Origin: Caldalkalibacillus thermarum
Lineage (GTDB): Bacteria > Bacillota > Bacilli > Caldalkalibacillales > Caldalkalibacillaceae
Assembly (NCBI RefSeq): GCF_014644735.1
Contig: NZ_BMKZ01000034.1
Span: 377 to 38,614, forward strand
DNA length: 38,238 nt
Direction: 5' to 3'
In this document: piece by piece, positions 9,184-17,529 of the stretch
Layout: every line of letters begins with the position of its first letter
How positions within the stretch are numbered: position 1 is the stretch's first letter
The notes under the pieces: generated by a model
Told to the model about the DNA's origin: nothing
Database searches by the model: none
What the model saw: only the letters and a program-made list of their open reading frames with translations
Program-made: the position numbers and the translations under genes

Positions 9184-9217
9184 ACCGGAGCATTTTACTT
9201 ATCGCCAGGTATTACCC

Positions 9218-9511
9218 TTGGTCAGATTGGCTGAATCATTTGAAAGCAACATCTATTTTAAACGTCAATCCATTACATGTAATGCTAAAAGCTTGTTAGG
9301 GCTTGTTTCATTCTTTTGGTATTTAAACAGAGGAGACCGGTTTTTGATACAGGCCAAGGGCAAAGATGCCTATGAAGCTGTAGAGCGCTTGAGCCGTTTT
9401 TTAGTTGACAACAGGCATATTGATCTTGATTACTGGGAAGAAGCTGGTATTGACGAGCTGAATAGACTGTGGAAAAAAGTTGGTGCAGAACCTTCGTCAT
9501 TTAGCCGCTAA
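9218..9511 (+). CDS. HPr-like protein lacking the active-site histidine, probably N-terminally truncated
   Basis: Residues 1-70 follow the HPr fold: helix 1 (VRLAESFES), strand NIYFKRQSI, the regulatory-serine loop CNAKSLLGLVS (Ser25 equals HPr Ser46), then DRFLIQAKGKDAYEAVERL. HPr carries phosphate in the PTS on His15, within a GIHARPA-type segment. Here that segment is missing, and the in-frame codons upstream (reading TYRQVLPL) contain no His-Ala-Arg and no usable ATG or GTG before a TAA at 9182-9184. The start used is TTG 9218, which has no good ribosome binding site. A C-terminal extension of ~25 residues (DYWEEAGIDELNRLW) is unusual. It may be a Crh-like regulator that lost the His, or a decayed gene. 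The family is likely; activity is doubtful. Confidence 0.5.
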   Translation: MVRLAESFESNIYFKRQSITCNAKSLLGLVSFFWYLNRGDRFLIQAKGKDAYEAVERLSRFLVDNRHIDLDYWEEAGIDELNRLWKKVGAEPSSFSR

Positions 9512-9587
9512 GAATCTTTTGAATAAATAGCTTTTGGAGCTGTTAACCCCTTCACAAAACCCTCTCAAGGTGATTGATCATGAATCA

Positions 9588-9618
9588 AGACTGGTGAGCA
9601 GATCTCCAGTCTTTTTTT
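9588..9618 (+). terminator. Rho-independent terminator
   Basis: AGACTGG (9588-9594) and CCAGTCT (9606-9612) form a stem with an 11-base loop, followed by seven T. It ends the HPr-like transcript. Confidence 0.75.
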
Positions 9619-9774
9619 CTGCATATTGGAGGCGCATTCATTTTTCGGTTTTTTCCTCTTTATCATGATCATAAGATGATGAAAGAGTGAAGAGCGGTGC
9701 TGCTCTTTATCGAGGCATGAAAAAGCTTCTTGCCAACATCATATCCATTCCATTAAAAGGAGTTGGTCAACGCC

Positions 9775-9957
9775 ATGACAGATAAGAACCCATTTCGTCC
9801 CCTTATTGAAGTGAATGTAACGGACGCTGACTGGAAAGAAGCGGTCCAATACGGCGGTGATTTGCTGGTGAAAGCCGGAAAAGCAGAGCCGCGCTATGTA
9901 CGGGCCATGATTGACAACATCGAACATTGTGGGTATCATTATCGGCTTTATAGCTAA
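9775..9957 (+). pseudogene. Truncated PTS EIIA (ascorbate/fructose-mannitol superfamily)
   Basis: The 60 residues from ATG 9775 match the N-terminus of PTS EIIA of the UlaC/SgaA-like type. Signature stretches are VTDADWKEAVQYGGDLLVKAG and EPRYVRAMIDNIEHCG. Intact proteins continue with a YIV(I/L)APGIALPHA-type segment that holds the phosphorylated His. Here the frame ends with GYHYRLYS and a stop, so the catalytic His and the rest of the domain are absent. An AAGGAG ribosome binding site (9757-9762) remains. The break lies ~100 bases before another damaged gene, so one rearrangement may have caused both. The family call is fairly confident; the protein is not expected to work in the PTS. Confidence 0.6.
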
Positions 9958-10055
9958 TTTGTTTAGTTAGGAGGGGAGGATCGGCAATCCCTTTTTATTT
10001 TGCGCCTATATCATCCAGCCTCATTACCCGTTATTTTAAAGAAAGGGGATTGTCA

Positions 10056-10404
10056 ATGTCTGCCAACACCTTTACTTTTATCACTCAAGATGGCGTGGAG
10101 ATTGTTGCCAGGAGATGGGCGCCCGATCAGGTCCAGCCAAAAGCGGTTGTCCAAATTGCCCATGGTATGGCCGAACATATCCAGCGTTACGATAATTTTG
10201 CCAGGCACCTGGTTAAGCACCATTTTGCCGTTTATGGGAATGATCACCGGGGACATGGTTTAACAGGCCAAAAAATGGGCATTGCCGGTTATTTTGCAGA
10301 TGAGGACGGCTTTGACAGAGTGGTTGGCGATATTGAACAGAAAAGAAGTTTATGCAGATATTGTCAGCTGGCTGGAAGAACAGCTTGTGCGGGACAACAG
10401 TTAA
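10056..10404 (+). pseudogene. Internally deleted copy of an alpha/beta hydrolase (monoacylglycerol-lipase-like)
   Basis: The first ~92 codons (MSANTFTFITQDGVEIVARR ... EDGFDRVVGD) are a diverged copy of the intact hydrolase at 19449-20405. Directly after GDI the DNA jumps to the 3' end of the same gene, and a different frame reads EVYADIVSWLEEQL before TAA 10402-10404. About 590 bases are missing, including the GHSMG nucleophile and the Asp and His of the triad, and the frame is shifted. If translated, the frame continues with unrelated residues to 10448. The similarity to the second copy begins just upstream of the ribosome binding site. The copies differ at roughly one base in five, so the duplication is old. 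Confidence 0.85.
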
Positions 10405-10483
10405 GGCAACGTGTTTTTTGTTTTTACGATATTATTTTAGAACACTAAAAGCCTCTGCGACTTTAGCGCAAGTACCGTCAAGA

Positions 10484-10525
10484 ATTTTGTGTAATGTAAA
10501 TGGGGTAGGGTTTCTCTGAAATGGA
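10484..10525 (+). repeat. Remnant of an IS256-family left end
   Basis: AATTTTGTGTAA (10483-10494) followed by GGTAGGGTTTCTCTGA closely matches the complement of the upstream end of the IS256-family copy at 12188-13524 (AATTTTGTGTAA ... GGTAGGGTATTCTCTGA). The spacer is 9 bases here against 27 there. It looks like a leftover IS end beside the IS1380 insertion. Confidence 0.5.
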
Positions 10526-10537
10526 TTTGAATTGATA

Positions 10538-10603
10538 GGGGACTGATTTTCTTCACACAGGAGACTGAATATTCAGTCTCCTGTGTGGAAAGGGAGAATC
10601 CCC
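10538..10603. repeat. 34-bp perfect palindrome with outer arms, upstream of the IS1380 transposase
   Basis: 10554-10587 is a perfect palindrome with half-site CACACAGGAGACTGAAT and no spacer. Further out, GGGGA (10538-10542) pairs with TCCCC (10599-10603) across internal loops. In RNA it would make a very stable hairpin. It could stop read-through into the transposase or lie at the element end. It codes for nothing. Confidence 0.7.
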
Positions 10604-10730
10604 CTATTTTGTTTATTTACAGTATTTGGTTAATGATAACCTTCCCTGAATCCGTGAGGATTCATCTATTAATCCCTCACCTGCTTTGGTACAATGGGAA
10701 TAAGTATAATAAGACTCTCCCACCTGGCAG

Positions 10731-12065
10731 GTGAAAAGGATGCGGTTTATTATTAAAGCCTCTCATGAACGATTAACAGCCCATAGTGGATTGGGATTAA
10801 TTGGATTTCTCTTGGAAAAAACAGACTTACGCCCCAAGTTGAACCAACTCAAGATCCCAGGATTGAAGTATCCCTTACTGTCCCACAGTGACATTGTTTA
10901 TGCCATGATCGGATTGCTGGCTCAGGGGAAAAGCGATTTTGAACATATCGAAGCCTTTCGTGAGGATGACTTCTTCCAATATGCCCTTCAGCTCAAAAGT
11001 GTACCGTCTGCAGCCCGGCTCCGCCAGCGTCTGGATGGGTTGGCCCAGATCAGAAAGTGGCGGAATATCCTGCTGGATGAAATGGTCCGGCTTCCCAGAA
11101 AGGTAGGTCTTGAGCCTAGTGCGATTAAACTCAACAGTGGCACCTGCTATGTGCCGATCGACGTGGATGTCTCTCCTTTTGATAACACCGATACCCACAA
11201 AGAAGGCGTGAGCCGGACCTACAAAGGCTGTGATGGCTATGCCCCCTTATTGGCCTATATTGGCCGGGAAGGGTACGGGTTGTATGCCGAGTTGCGCGAA
11301 GGGCGCACCCATGTCCAGAAAGAGGTGGACCAAAAACTGCGGGAGATGATTCCCCGGGCCAAAAGCATGACAGAGAAACCCTTGTTGTTACGGATGGATG
11401 CCGGCAACGATGCCCTGAACAACCTGGCCGTTTGTCAGGAAGAAGGGGTGCATTTTATCATTAAACGCAACCTGCGCCGGGAATCCCCCGAAGCCTGGCT
11501 GGCCATTGCTCAGGATCAGGGAAAAGCCACGGTGATCCGGGAGGGGTGCACACGCTATACGGGTAAAATCCGTGTGACCGATCCGGGATTGCCCCAACCG
11601 GTCTATCAGGTGTTTGATGTGCGGGAAACGACGATCGCCAAAGATGGCCAGATTCTTTTAATCCCAGAGATCACGGTGGATGTTTATTGGACGGATCTGG
11701 ATGAGGACGTGGCCGATATCATTGACCTCTACCATGATCATGCCACCTGCGAGCAGTTTCATAGTGAACTCAAGACCGATCTGGATTTGGAACGCTTACC
11801 GTCCGGTAAGTTTGCCACCAATGATCTGGTCTTATGTCTGGGGCTGTTTACCTATACCCTGCTGCGGATCATCAGTCAGGAGAGTTTGCGGGTGAATGAC
11901 AGCCCCCTGCGCAAAAAAGTGCAGCGGCGCCGGATCCGGACGGTGATCCAAACGCTGATCACCCTGGCAGCAAAAATGGTGACACATGCCCGCCGGCAAT
12001 ATCTGTATATTGGATCACGGGCTTGGTTAACACCGTTTAAACGGCTCTATCAGGCTTTTGCCTAA
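10731..12065 (+). CDS. IS1380-family DDE transposase
   Basis: Catalyses cut-and-paste movement of its element. The 444-aa length and sequence fit IS1380-type transposases with a DDE RNase-H fold. Visible landmarks are YVPIDVDVSPFDN (first Asp region), LLRMDAGNDALNNL (second Asp, typical RxDxGN/D motif), and the C-terminal CEQFHSELKTDLDLERLPSG segment with the catalytic Glu, followed by LVLCLGLFTYTLLRI. The reading frame is uninterrupted, so the element may still be active. The start is GTG 10731; ATG 10740 is an alternative, and neither has a textbook ribosome binding site. It sits between IS256-family debris on both sides, suggesting insertion into an existing IS cluster. Confidence 0.85.
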   Translation: MKRMRFIIKASHERLTAHSGLGLIGFLLEKTDLRPKLNQLKIPGLKYPLLSHSDIVYAMIGLLAQGKSDFEHIEAFREDDFFQYALQLKSVPSAARLRQRLDGLAQIRKWRNILLDEMVRLPRKVGLEPSAIKLNSGTCYVPIDVDVSPFDNTDTHKEGVSRTYKGCDGYAPLLAYIGREGYGLYAELREGRTHVQKEVDQKLREMIPRAKSMTEKPLLLRMDAGNDALNNLAVCQEEGVHFIIKRNLRRESPEAWLAIAQDQGKATVIREGCTRYTGKIRVTDPGLPQPVYQVFDVRETTIAKDGQILLIPEITVDVYWTDLDEDVADIIDLYHDHATCEQFHSELKTDLDLERLPSGKFATNDLVLCLGLFTYTLLRIISQESLRVNDSPLRKKVQRRRIRTVIQTLITLAAKMVTHARRQYLYIGSRAWLTPFKRLYQAFA

Positions 12066-12066
12066 A

Positions 12067-12149
12067 CCTCGCCCAGACATTTGACCTGTCACTCAAACTC
12101 CCTGTGACCAGGGCGTCTTTGGCATGCCATCGAAATCTGCTGGGCGAGG
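12067..12149. repeat. Long-arm inverted repeat after the IS1380 transposase
   Basis: CCTCGCCCAG (12067-12076) is the exact complement of CTGGGCGAGG (12140-12149), starting one base after the transposase stop. It may be an end structure or a terminator-like fold; there is no T-tract. Confidence 0.5.
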
Positions 12150-12187
12150 GATGGGCTGGAATATATAGGTATTTAAGGTGATAATCA

Positions 12188-13524
12188 AATATTTTGTGAT
12201 CATTTTAATGTCTATAAGTCATCATGTGGCAAATATTTAAACCAATCCCGTCCATATGTCACGGATTCAGGACGTTCTTCAAACATTCGCTCGAGGGCTT
12301 CATGCGCTTCGGCAAATCCTCGCAACTTTCGCCCTGCCCATTTCTCATTAAAATCTTGAATGGTCAAATACACGATTTTTTCAGCGGCTTCTAAACTATT
12401 CAAACTGTTCATCGGTTTTAGGCGTTTCCGAATCTCCTTGATCGTTCGTTCGATGGCATTGGTCGTGTAAATCACACTTCGAATACTGCTTGGATAATCC
12501 ATAAATGTAAGGAGGCATCCAACTCATTGGCCCAAGATTGAACTTCTCTCGGATACTTGCTGGACCATTTCGACTCAAACTGTTGAAACATTTGTAACGC
12601 CATCTCCTTATTCGGCGCGCGATAAATCAGCTTGAGATCCTCGGCCACTTCGAATCGGTCTTTTTTCCGAACACGGCTGAGGGTGTTGCGGACTTTGTGC
12701 ACGACACAACGCTGCACATCGGCTTTCGGATACACCGCCTTAAAGGCTTCCTCCAGCCCCGGAAGGCCATCGAAGACGCCCAGAAGCACTTCCTTGACGC
12801 CTCTTTTGTAGAGCTGTTGGAGAATCTCCCGCCATCCATAGGCGCTTTCTTGTCCTCCCACGAAGAAATCCAGAATTTCGCGATATCCTTCTTCATTCAC
12901 TCCTAACACCACATAAATAACTTCTTTCTCTACCGTATCCCGGCGAAGTTTCACGTACAAGCCGTCCAAATATAAGACAGAATAACGTTTGGATAGTGGA
13001 CGATGGTGCCATTTCTCGATGTCTTCTTTCACGACATCGGTAATCCGGCTGATCGTCGCTGGAGAATAAGCATTTCCTAGAATTCGTTCAATAAACTTGC
13101 CAATTTCCCGTGTACTCATGCCACTTTGATACATCCTGATGATGGCTTCCTCCAGCCAGCCCGTGTGGCGTTGATAAGGGGCAAACAACTGTGTTTGAAA
13201 TTCCCCGTTTCGGTCTCTTGGAACCAAAAGACCCTCAATCCGGCCATATTGCGTATCTAGATTTCGTTGTTAGTAGCCGTTTCTCATATTCGATGTTCCG
13301 GCTTGTTCTATTTCGAGGAAATTTTTGATTTCTTCCCGCATGATCAGTTCTAATTTTTCCTTTACAAACTGACGAATGACACTTTCCAGTTGATTTGCCC
13401 AGTCGACATTCGGTATACTTTTAGACATAGGTAGGGTTCTCCTTTCTCTGGAATATTTGGGTTCAATCAGAGAATACCCTACCTTTTTTCTTTTGATCTA
13501 GTAAAATGCTTTACACAAAATTTT
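12188..13524 (-). mobile_element. IS256-family insertion sequence, inactive copy
   Basis: The dead transposase gene is bounded by related ends: AATATTTTGTGATCATTTTA at 12188-12207 and, on the other strand, AAATTTTGTGTAAAGCATTTTA ending the upstream side (13502-13523). The ends are imperfect and their exact limits are estimated. Confidence 0.65.
12212..13428 (-). pseudogene. IS256-family (MULE) transposase with a nonsense codon and a frameshift
   Basis: Read from ATG 13428 (ribosome binding site AAGGAG) it gives MSKSIPNVDWANQLESVIRQ and reaches a TAA at 13270-13272, codon 53, where relatives read on through a YYERDLDTQYGRI-like segment. The same frame resumes with LVPRDRNGEFQTQLFAPYQ and holds the catalytic Asp regions (YLDGLYVKLRR, GVFDGLPGLEEA) and CVVHKVRNTL. 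Near 12505 one base is missing: instead of ASL(T)F-MDYPSSIR the frame runs out, and the next frame continues with MDYPSSIRSVIYTTNAIER to the stop at 12212. Two separate lesions make the transposase non-functional. Confidence 0.9.
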
Positions 13525-13688
13525 ATACATCATCTTAGCGCATTTGAATAAATAGTTTTTTGATGTTATGTCATTGTTTTCTTGACCAAAATAATGGTAA
13601 AATCTTTTTAATTATATTGGAAGATAAAAGATAAAGAGACATAATATTGATCCTTCCTAGAGCGGTAATTGACGATTGACGCTGACGG

Positions 13689-13963
13689 CTCCAACGGGAA
13701 AGGATCGATTTGTACCAGATTCATTGCCTGCCTTTACATATTCTGAAAGATGGAAGCGTGTTTGAAGTGCTGGACAAACTGCAGGAAGAAGGAAAGATTT
13801 GTTATTACGGGGTCAGTGTGGAAACGGTTGAGGAAGGACTGTTTTGCTTAACCGATCCAAACGTTAAAGCCCTGCAACGGTGAGGCATTCAATGTGGGGG
13901 AAACATTTGCTGGGCTGCCGTTTGAAAAAGGGGTTGAGCTCAGCCGTCAGTTGAGCTGGATTG
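13689..13963 (+). pseudogene. Aldo/keto reductase remnant with internal deletion
   Basis: 13689-13883 reads LQRERIDLYQIHCLPLHILK and EVLDKLQEEGKICYYGVSVE, the central part of an aldo/keto reductase including the IDLYQIH strand. It stops at TGA 13881. A different frame, from 13876, continues with NGEAFNVGETFAGLPFEKGV, which is a more C-terminal part of the same family. The middle of the protein (roughly 40-60 residues) is therefore missing, and the N-terminal catalytic part and the tail are gone. It runs directly into the start of the MFS transporter. Confidence 0.75.
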
Positions 13964-15181
13964 CACATTGTCGTCATGGGCGCTTTGGGGCTCTTTTTTT
14001 CCGGGCCCGGACAAACCTATTCCGTCAGTGTATTTATTGATGCTTATATTGAAGCCTTTGGCTGGGACCGTACTTTGGTGTCCAGCATCTATTCCGGAGC
14101 AACCTTGCTTGCCGGTCTTTTGCTGTTTGTGGTGGGCAAATTGGTAGACCGATTCGGCCAGCGGCCCATGACGGTGGCCGTTGCTTTGCTTTTGGGCCTG
14201 GCCTGTTTATGGAACAGTTTTGTCATGGTGCCTGTCATTCTGTTTATCGGCTTTTTCCTGATTCGCCTGCTGGGTCAAGGGTCCATGACCTTATTGCCCA
14301 ATACGTTGGTGCCTCAATGGTTTGTCCGCTACAGAGGGCGGGCGATAAGCTTTATGAGCGTCGGTGTTTTGTTAAGTGCCGCTGCCTTTCCGCCGCTGAA
14401 CAACTGGCTGATCCAAAACTGGGGCTGGCCTGTGGCCTGGAGGGTTTGGTTCGTTGTTCTGGTCTTTTTCTTTGCTCCTTTGGCGTTGTATCTGATTCGC
14501 AATAAACCGGAGGATGTGGGGCTTCTTCCGGATAATGACCGTCGGAGAAAGTCAACTGGGAGCGTGGGCACGACCATGTCCACATCCTCCATACAAGAAG
14601 AATCATGGACATTAAAAGAGGCGATGCGCACCAGGGCCTTTTGGCTGATCTTGTTTTGTGTCGGTGTGCCGTCCATGGTCAATACAGGCATAACCTTTCA
14701 TTTGTTTTCAATCCTGGCCGAAAGCGGCATTGGCCGGGGCACAACAGCCTTTCTCTTAAGCCTGGTGCCGTTAATCGGTTTTGTCTGTTCGTTAGCTGCC
14801 GGTTTTATTATGGAGAAAGTAAAAGTCCATTATGTCCTGTGTGTCACCTTCCTGATAGAACTGGGGTCTATCATGATTCTGCTATTGGGTTCATCCGTGT
14901 ACACGATTTTGTTCTTTGTCCTGTTGTGGGGCATTTTTGAAGGCTTTTTAAGAGTGTGTGTAGGCGTGGTGTGGCCCAATTATTTTGGGCGAGAACATTT
15001 GGGCACCATCCGCAGTGTGGTCACGACGGTCACGGTAATAGGTTCAGCGTTGGGTCCGTTGCCCTTTGGTATCGCCTATGATTTGTATGGCAGATATTCC
15101 GAAGTGTTGTTGCTGATCATGCTGTTTCCGTTGTTGGCCGTGTTTGCTTCCATTTTGTCGCCGTCGGTTAAAAAAGCATAA
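13961..15181 (+). CDS. MFS transporter (OFA/monocarboxylate-like), start probably clipped
   Basis: A 12-helix major facilitator permease of about 406 aa, with a hydrophilic loop near residues 190-215. Landmarks are GLFFSGPGQTYSVSVFID in helix 1, GKLVDRFGQRPM between helices 2 and 3 (the classic MFS loop motif), and RGRAISFMSVG. The protein resembles oxalate/formate or monocarboxylate-type carriers; the substrate cannot be told. The only starts are TTG 13961 or ATG 13976, with no ribosome binding site, and the upstream DNA is aldo/keto reductase debris. I infer that the first few residues and the native promoter were lost in a deletion joining the two genes. The rest of the frame is intact. 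A terminator follows. Confidence 0.75.
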   Translation: MHIVVMGALGLFFSGPGQTYSVSVFIDAYIEAFGWDRTLVSSIYSGATLLAGLLLFVVGKLVDRFGQRPMTVAVALLLGLACLWNSFVMVPVILFIGFFLIRLLGQGSMTLLPNTLVPQWFVRYRGRAISFMSVGVLLSAAAFPPLNNWLIQNWGWPVAWRVWFVVLVFFFAPLALYLIRNKPEDVGLLPDNDRRRKSTGSVGTTMSTSSIQEESWTLKEAMRTRAFWLILFCVGVPSMVNTGITFHLFSILAESGIGRGTTAFLLSLVPLIGFVCSLAAGFIMEKVKVHYVLCVTFLIELGSIMILLLGSSVYTILFFVLLWGIFEGFLRVCVGVVWPNYFGREHLGTIRSVVTTVTVIGSALGPLPFGIAYDLYGRYSEVLLLIMLFPLLAVFASILSPSVKKA

Positions 15182-15238
15182 GCACGATTGGGTTGCGCAG
15201 AACCCAGTACGTTATTGATGACAGGTCTGAACAAGATG

Positions 15239-15270
15239 AGGACAGCTCATAATGGGGTTGTCCTTTTTTA
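15239..15270 (+). terminator. Rho-independent terminator after the MFS gene
   Basis: AGGACA (15239-15244) pairs with TGTCCT (15259-15264), followed by six T. Confidence 0.65.
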
Positions 15271-15330
15271 TGTTGTGCCATTTTGATTTAACTTCAAAAC
15301 CCTTAACGATGGCACAAACAAAATATTATC

Positions 15331-15380
15331 TTGAATTAGTAAGTGAGAACGATTATACTTATCTATGAAAATGATTATCA
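15331..15380 (+). promoter_or_regulatory. Fur-controlled sigma-A promoter of the siderophore importer
   Basis: The -35 TTGAAT (15331-15336) and -10 TATACT (15354-15359) are 17 bases apart. A strong Fur box TGAAAATGATTATCA (15366-15380) differs from the 7-1-7 consensus TGATAATNATTATCA at one base and sits at the expected transcription start. A weaker box TGAGAACGATTATAC (15344-15358) covers the -10. Repression by Fur when iron is plentiful is the natural reading. Confidence 0.82.
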
Positions 15381-15432
15381 ATTTCTGTTTGTAGAAACAC
15401 ATTTTCATATACATATAAAGGATTGGATACAT

Positions 15433-16494
15433 ATGGCCATGGGAGCAGTTGAACTCAAACAGCGAAAACCGCCACAAGAGAGACAACAAAGAGTGGCATC
15501 ACGCCCTTTTGTGGCCTCATGTATTCTCATTGGCGGTTTGGTTGCCCTTGTGTTGGGCATTGGGGCCTCCATTTCCCTGGGAGCAGCTGACATTGATCTG
15601 AAAACTGTATGGGCTGCAGTGTTTCAATATGATCCGGAGCAGACCTCCCATCAAATTATTCATGAGTTACGGATGCCAAGGGCTTTGGCAGCCGCCCTCG
15701 TTGGTGCCTTTCTGGCTGTCTCCGGTGCTATTATGCAAGGGATGACACGCAATCCGCTGGCCTCTCCTTCCATTATGGGCGTCACCGCCGGTTCGACTTT
15801 CATGATTGCCATTGCTTTTGCTTTTTTTCCAGGTACTTCCTACATCGGTCTGATGCTGTGGTCCTTTGCCGGAGCAGGCATGGGAGCTGCACTTGTTTTT
15901 GCCATTGGCTCCCTTTCCCGAGGTGGGGTGACGCCTGTTAAGTTGGCGCTTGCCGGGACGGCTGTAGGCTCCCTGTTAAGCGCTTTGTCTTCGGCCATAG
16001 CCATCCACTACCGGGTGGCTCAAGACATAAGCTTCTGGTATGCCGGAGGGGTAGCCGGAGTCCAGTGGGTGAGTATTAAGCTGATCGTTCCTGTCGCCAT
16101 CATTGGTTTGTGTCTGGCCTTGATGTTGGCACGCTCGATTACCATCCTTAGTTTGGGGGAAGAAGTGGCTAAAGGTTTGGGACAGCATACGGCCCTTGTT
16201 AAAGGGCTGGGAACGATAGCAGTGTTGTTATTGACAGGAGCTGCTGTTTCTGTCGCTGGAAATATTGGCTTTATCGGGCTTGTCATTCCTCATATTACCC
16301 GGTTTCTGGTCGGGGTGGACTACCGGTGGATTATGCCTTGTGCCGCTGTATTGGGCGGACTTCTCCTCGTCCTGGCTGATATTGGGGCAAGGCTAATCAA
16401 TGCCCCCCATGAAACACCGGTTGGGGCAATCACTGCTATGATCGGGGTGCCGTTTTTCCTCTACCTGGCCCGCCGTGAAGGGAGAGGATGGTAG
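15433..16494 (+). CDS. FecCD-family siderophore ABC permease 1 (FhuB/YfiZ-like)
   Basis: One of two membrane subunits of an iron-siderophore importer of the BtuC/FecCD type. The 353-aa protein shows about ten hydrophobic helices and family motifs: RMPRALAAALVGAFLAVSGA, QGMTRNPLASPSIMGVTAG and GNIGFIGLVIPHITRFLVG. The start is ATG 15433, behind AAAGGA; the open frame extends upstream but crosses the Fur promoter, so a longer protein is excluded. The gene overlaps the next permease by 7 bases (16488-16494), so the two are coupled. It leads the operon of permease, permease, ATPase and lipoprotein. Confidence 0.92.
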   Translation: MAMGAVELKQRKPPQERQQRVASRPFVASCILIGGLVALVLGIGASISLGAADIDLKTVWAAVFQYDPEQTSHQIIHELRMPRALAAALVGAFLAVSGAIMQGMTRNPLASPSIMGVTAGSTFMIAIAFAFFPGTSYIGLMLWSFAGAGMGAALVFAIGSLSRGGVTPVKLALAGTAVGSLLSALSSAIAIHYRVAQDISFWYAGGVAGVQWVSIKLIVPVAIIGLCLALMLARSITILSLGEEVAKGLGQHTALVKGLGTIAVLLLTGAAVSVAGNIGFIGLVIPHITRFLVGVDYRWIMPCAAVLGGLLLVLADIGARLINAPHETPVGAITAMIGVPFFLYLARREGRGW

Positions 16495-17513
16495 TGGAAC
16501 AGGTCAGACGTGCCAACAAAAAACCCTTGCTGGTGATAGGCATTTTATCAGGACTGATTTTTCTTTCTTTTTTTATCAGCTTAAACACGGGCGTGAGTCG
16601 CATAGCGCCACTTGATGTCATTAAAACCCTGGCCGGGTTCGGAACAGAAAAAGAGCAGCTTGTCCTGTTTGAGTTCCGGTTGCCAAGAGTGGTCATTGCC
16701 TTATTAATTGGAGCTGGATTGGCCGTTTCCGGTGCAATCCTCCAAGGCGTATCCCAGAACGGCTTGGCTGATCCGGGCATTTTGGGGATTAATGCCGGAG
16801 CGGGATGTGCTGTTGTATTATTTATTTTCTTTTTTCAGGGTTCTGCCGCTTCTTTAAGTCAATTCTCTATTTTTGTGATACCTTTTTTCGCCCTGCTTGG
16901 TGCGTTCTTGGCCGCTTTATTGATATATGTGTTGGCTTGGAAGAAAGGAGTGGCCCCAGTCCGGCTCATACTTGTCGGCATAGGGATTAATGCTGCTTTC
17001 AGTGCCGCTTTGATTATCTTCCAATTAAAAATGACCCCCCATGATTTTATGCAGGCTGCCATTTGGTTAGCGGGAAGTATTTGGGGAACCAGTTGGTCAT
17101 ATGTTTGGGCCGTTCTTCCCTGGATTGTGTTGCTTATTCCTTTTGCTGTATATAAGGCAAGATATTTAAACGTGTTAAACCTGGGGGATCAAGTGGCAAC
17201 AGGCTTGGGAGTCACCGTTGAAAAGGAGCGGGGCATCTTGCTTTTTCTCGCTGTGGCCCTGGCTGGTGCCTGTGTCGCCTTTGGTGGAGGGATCGCTTTC
17301 TTGGGTTTGGTCGCTCCCCATTTAGCCAGAAGGCTTGTGGGTCCGAAGCATGAGGTTTTAATTCCGGCTTCTGCTTTGATGGGAGCCTTGTTGCTGCTTA
17401 CCGCCGATACCATTGGCCGTCACTTGCTCGCGCCATCGGAAATTCCCGTTGGCCTTGTTGTTTCAATTTTAGGGGCCCCTTATTTTATTTACCTTTTGAT
17501 GAAAACCAACTGA
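16488..17513 (+). CDS. FecCD-family siderophore ABC permease 2 (FhuG/YfhA-like)
   Basis: Second membrane subunit, 341 aa, expected to pair with the upstream permease as a heterodimer. Motifs parallel those of its partner: FRLPRVVIALLIGAGLAVSG, ILQGVSQNGLADPGILGINAG and GGIAFLGLVAPHLARRLVG. Hydrophobic helices span the whole length. The start ATG 16488 overlaps the previous stop, and the ATPase gene follows after 16 bases. Iron-siderophore transport is well supported by family and by the Fur site upstream; the particular siderophore is inferred from the binding protein. Confidence 0.92.
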   Translation: MVVEQVRRANKKPLLVIGILSGLIFLSFFISLNTGVSRIAPLDVIKTLAGFGTEKEQLVLFEFRLPRVVIALLIGAGLAVSGAILQGVSQNGLADPGILGINAGAGCAVVLFIFFFQGSAASLSQFSIFVIPFFALLGAFLAALLIYVLAWKKGVAPVRLILVGIGINAAFSAALIIFQLKMTPHDFMQAAIWLAGSIWGTSWSYVWAVLPWIVLLIPFAVYKARYLNVLNLGDQVATGLGVTVEKERGILLFLAVALAGACVAFGGGIAFLGLVAPHLARRLVGPKHEVLIPASALMGALLLLTADTIGRHLLAPSEIPVGLVVSILGAPYFIYLLMKTN

Positions 17514-17529
17514 TCCGGGAGGGATTTAA

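Larger units (their letters stand above)
10538..12149 (+). mobile_element. IS1380-family insertion sequence (ends approximate)
   Basis: The element is defined by the transposase gene and the flanking inverted structures (10538-10603 and 12067-12149). I could not identify matching terminal inverted repeats or a target duplication, so both ends are estimates. Confidence 0.5.

Noticed and set aside
12212-13227. Two separate small transposase genes
   Set aside because: They are consecutive parts of one IS256-family protein separated by a single-base frameshift.
15343-15432. Longer N-terminus for the first siderophore permease
   Set aside because: The upstream part of the frame is the Fur-controlled promoter and lacks a ribosome binding site; ATG 15433 is preferred.
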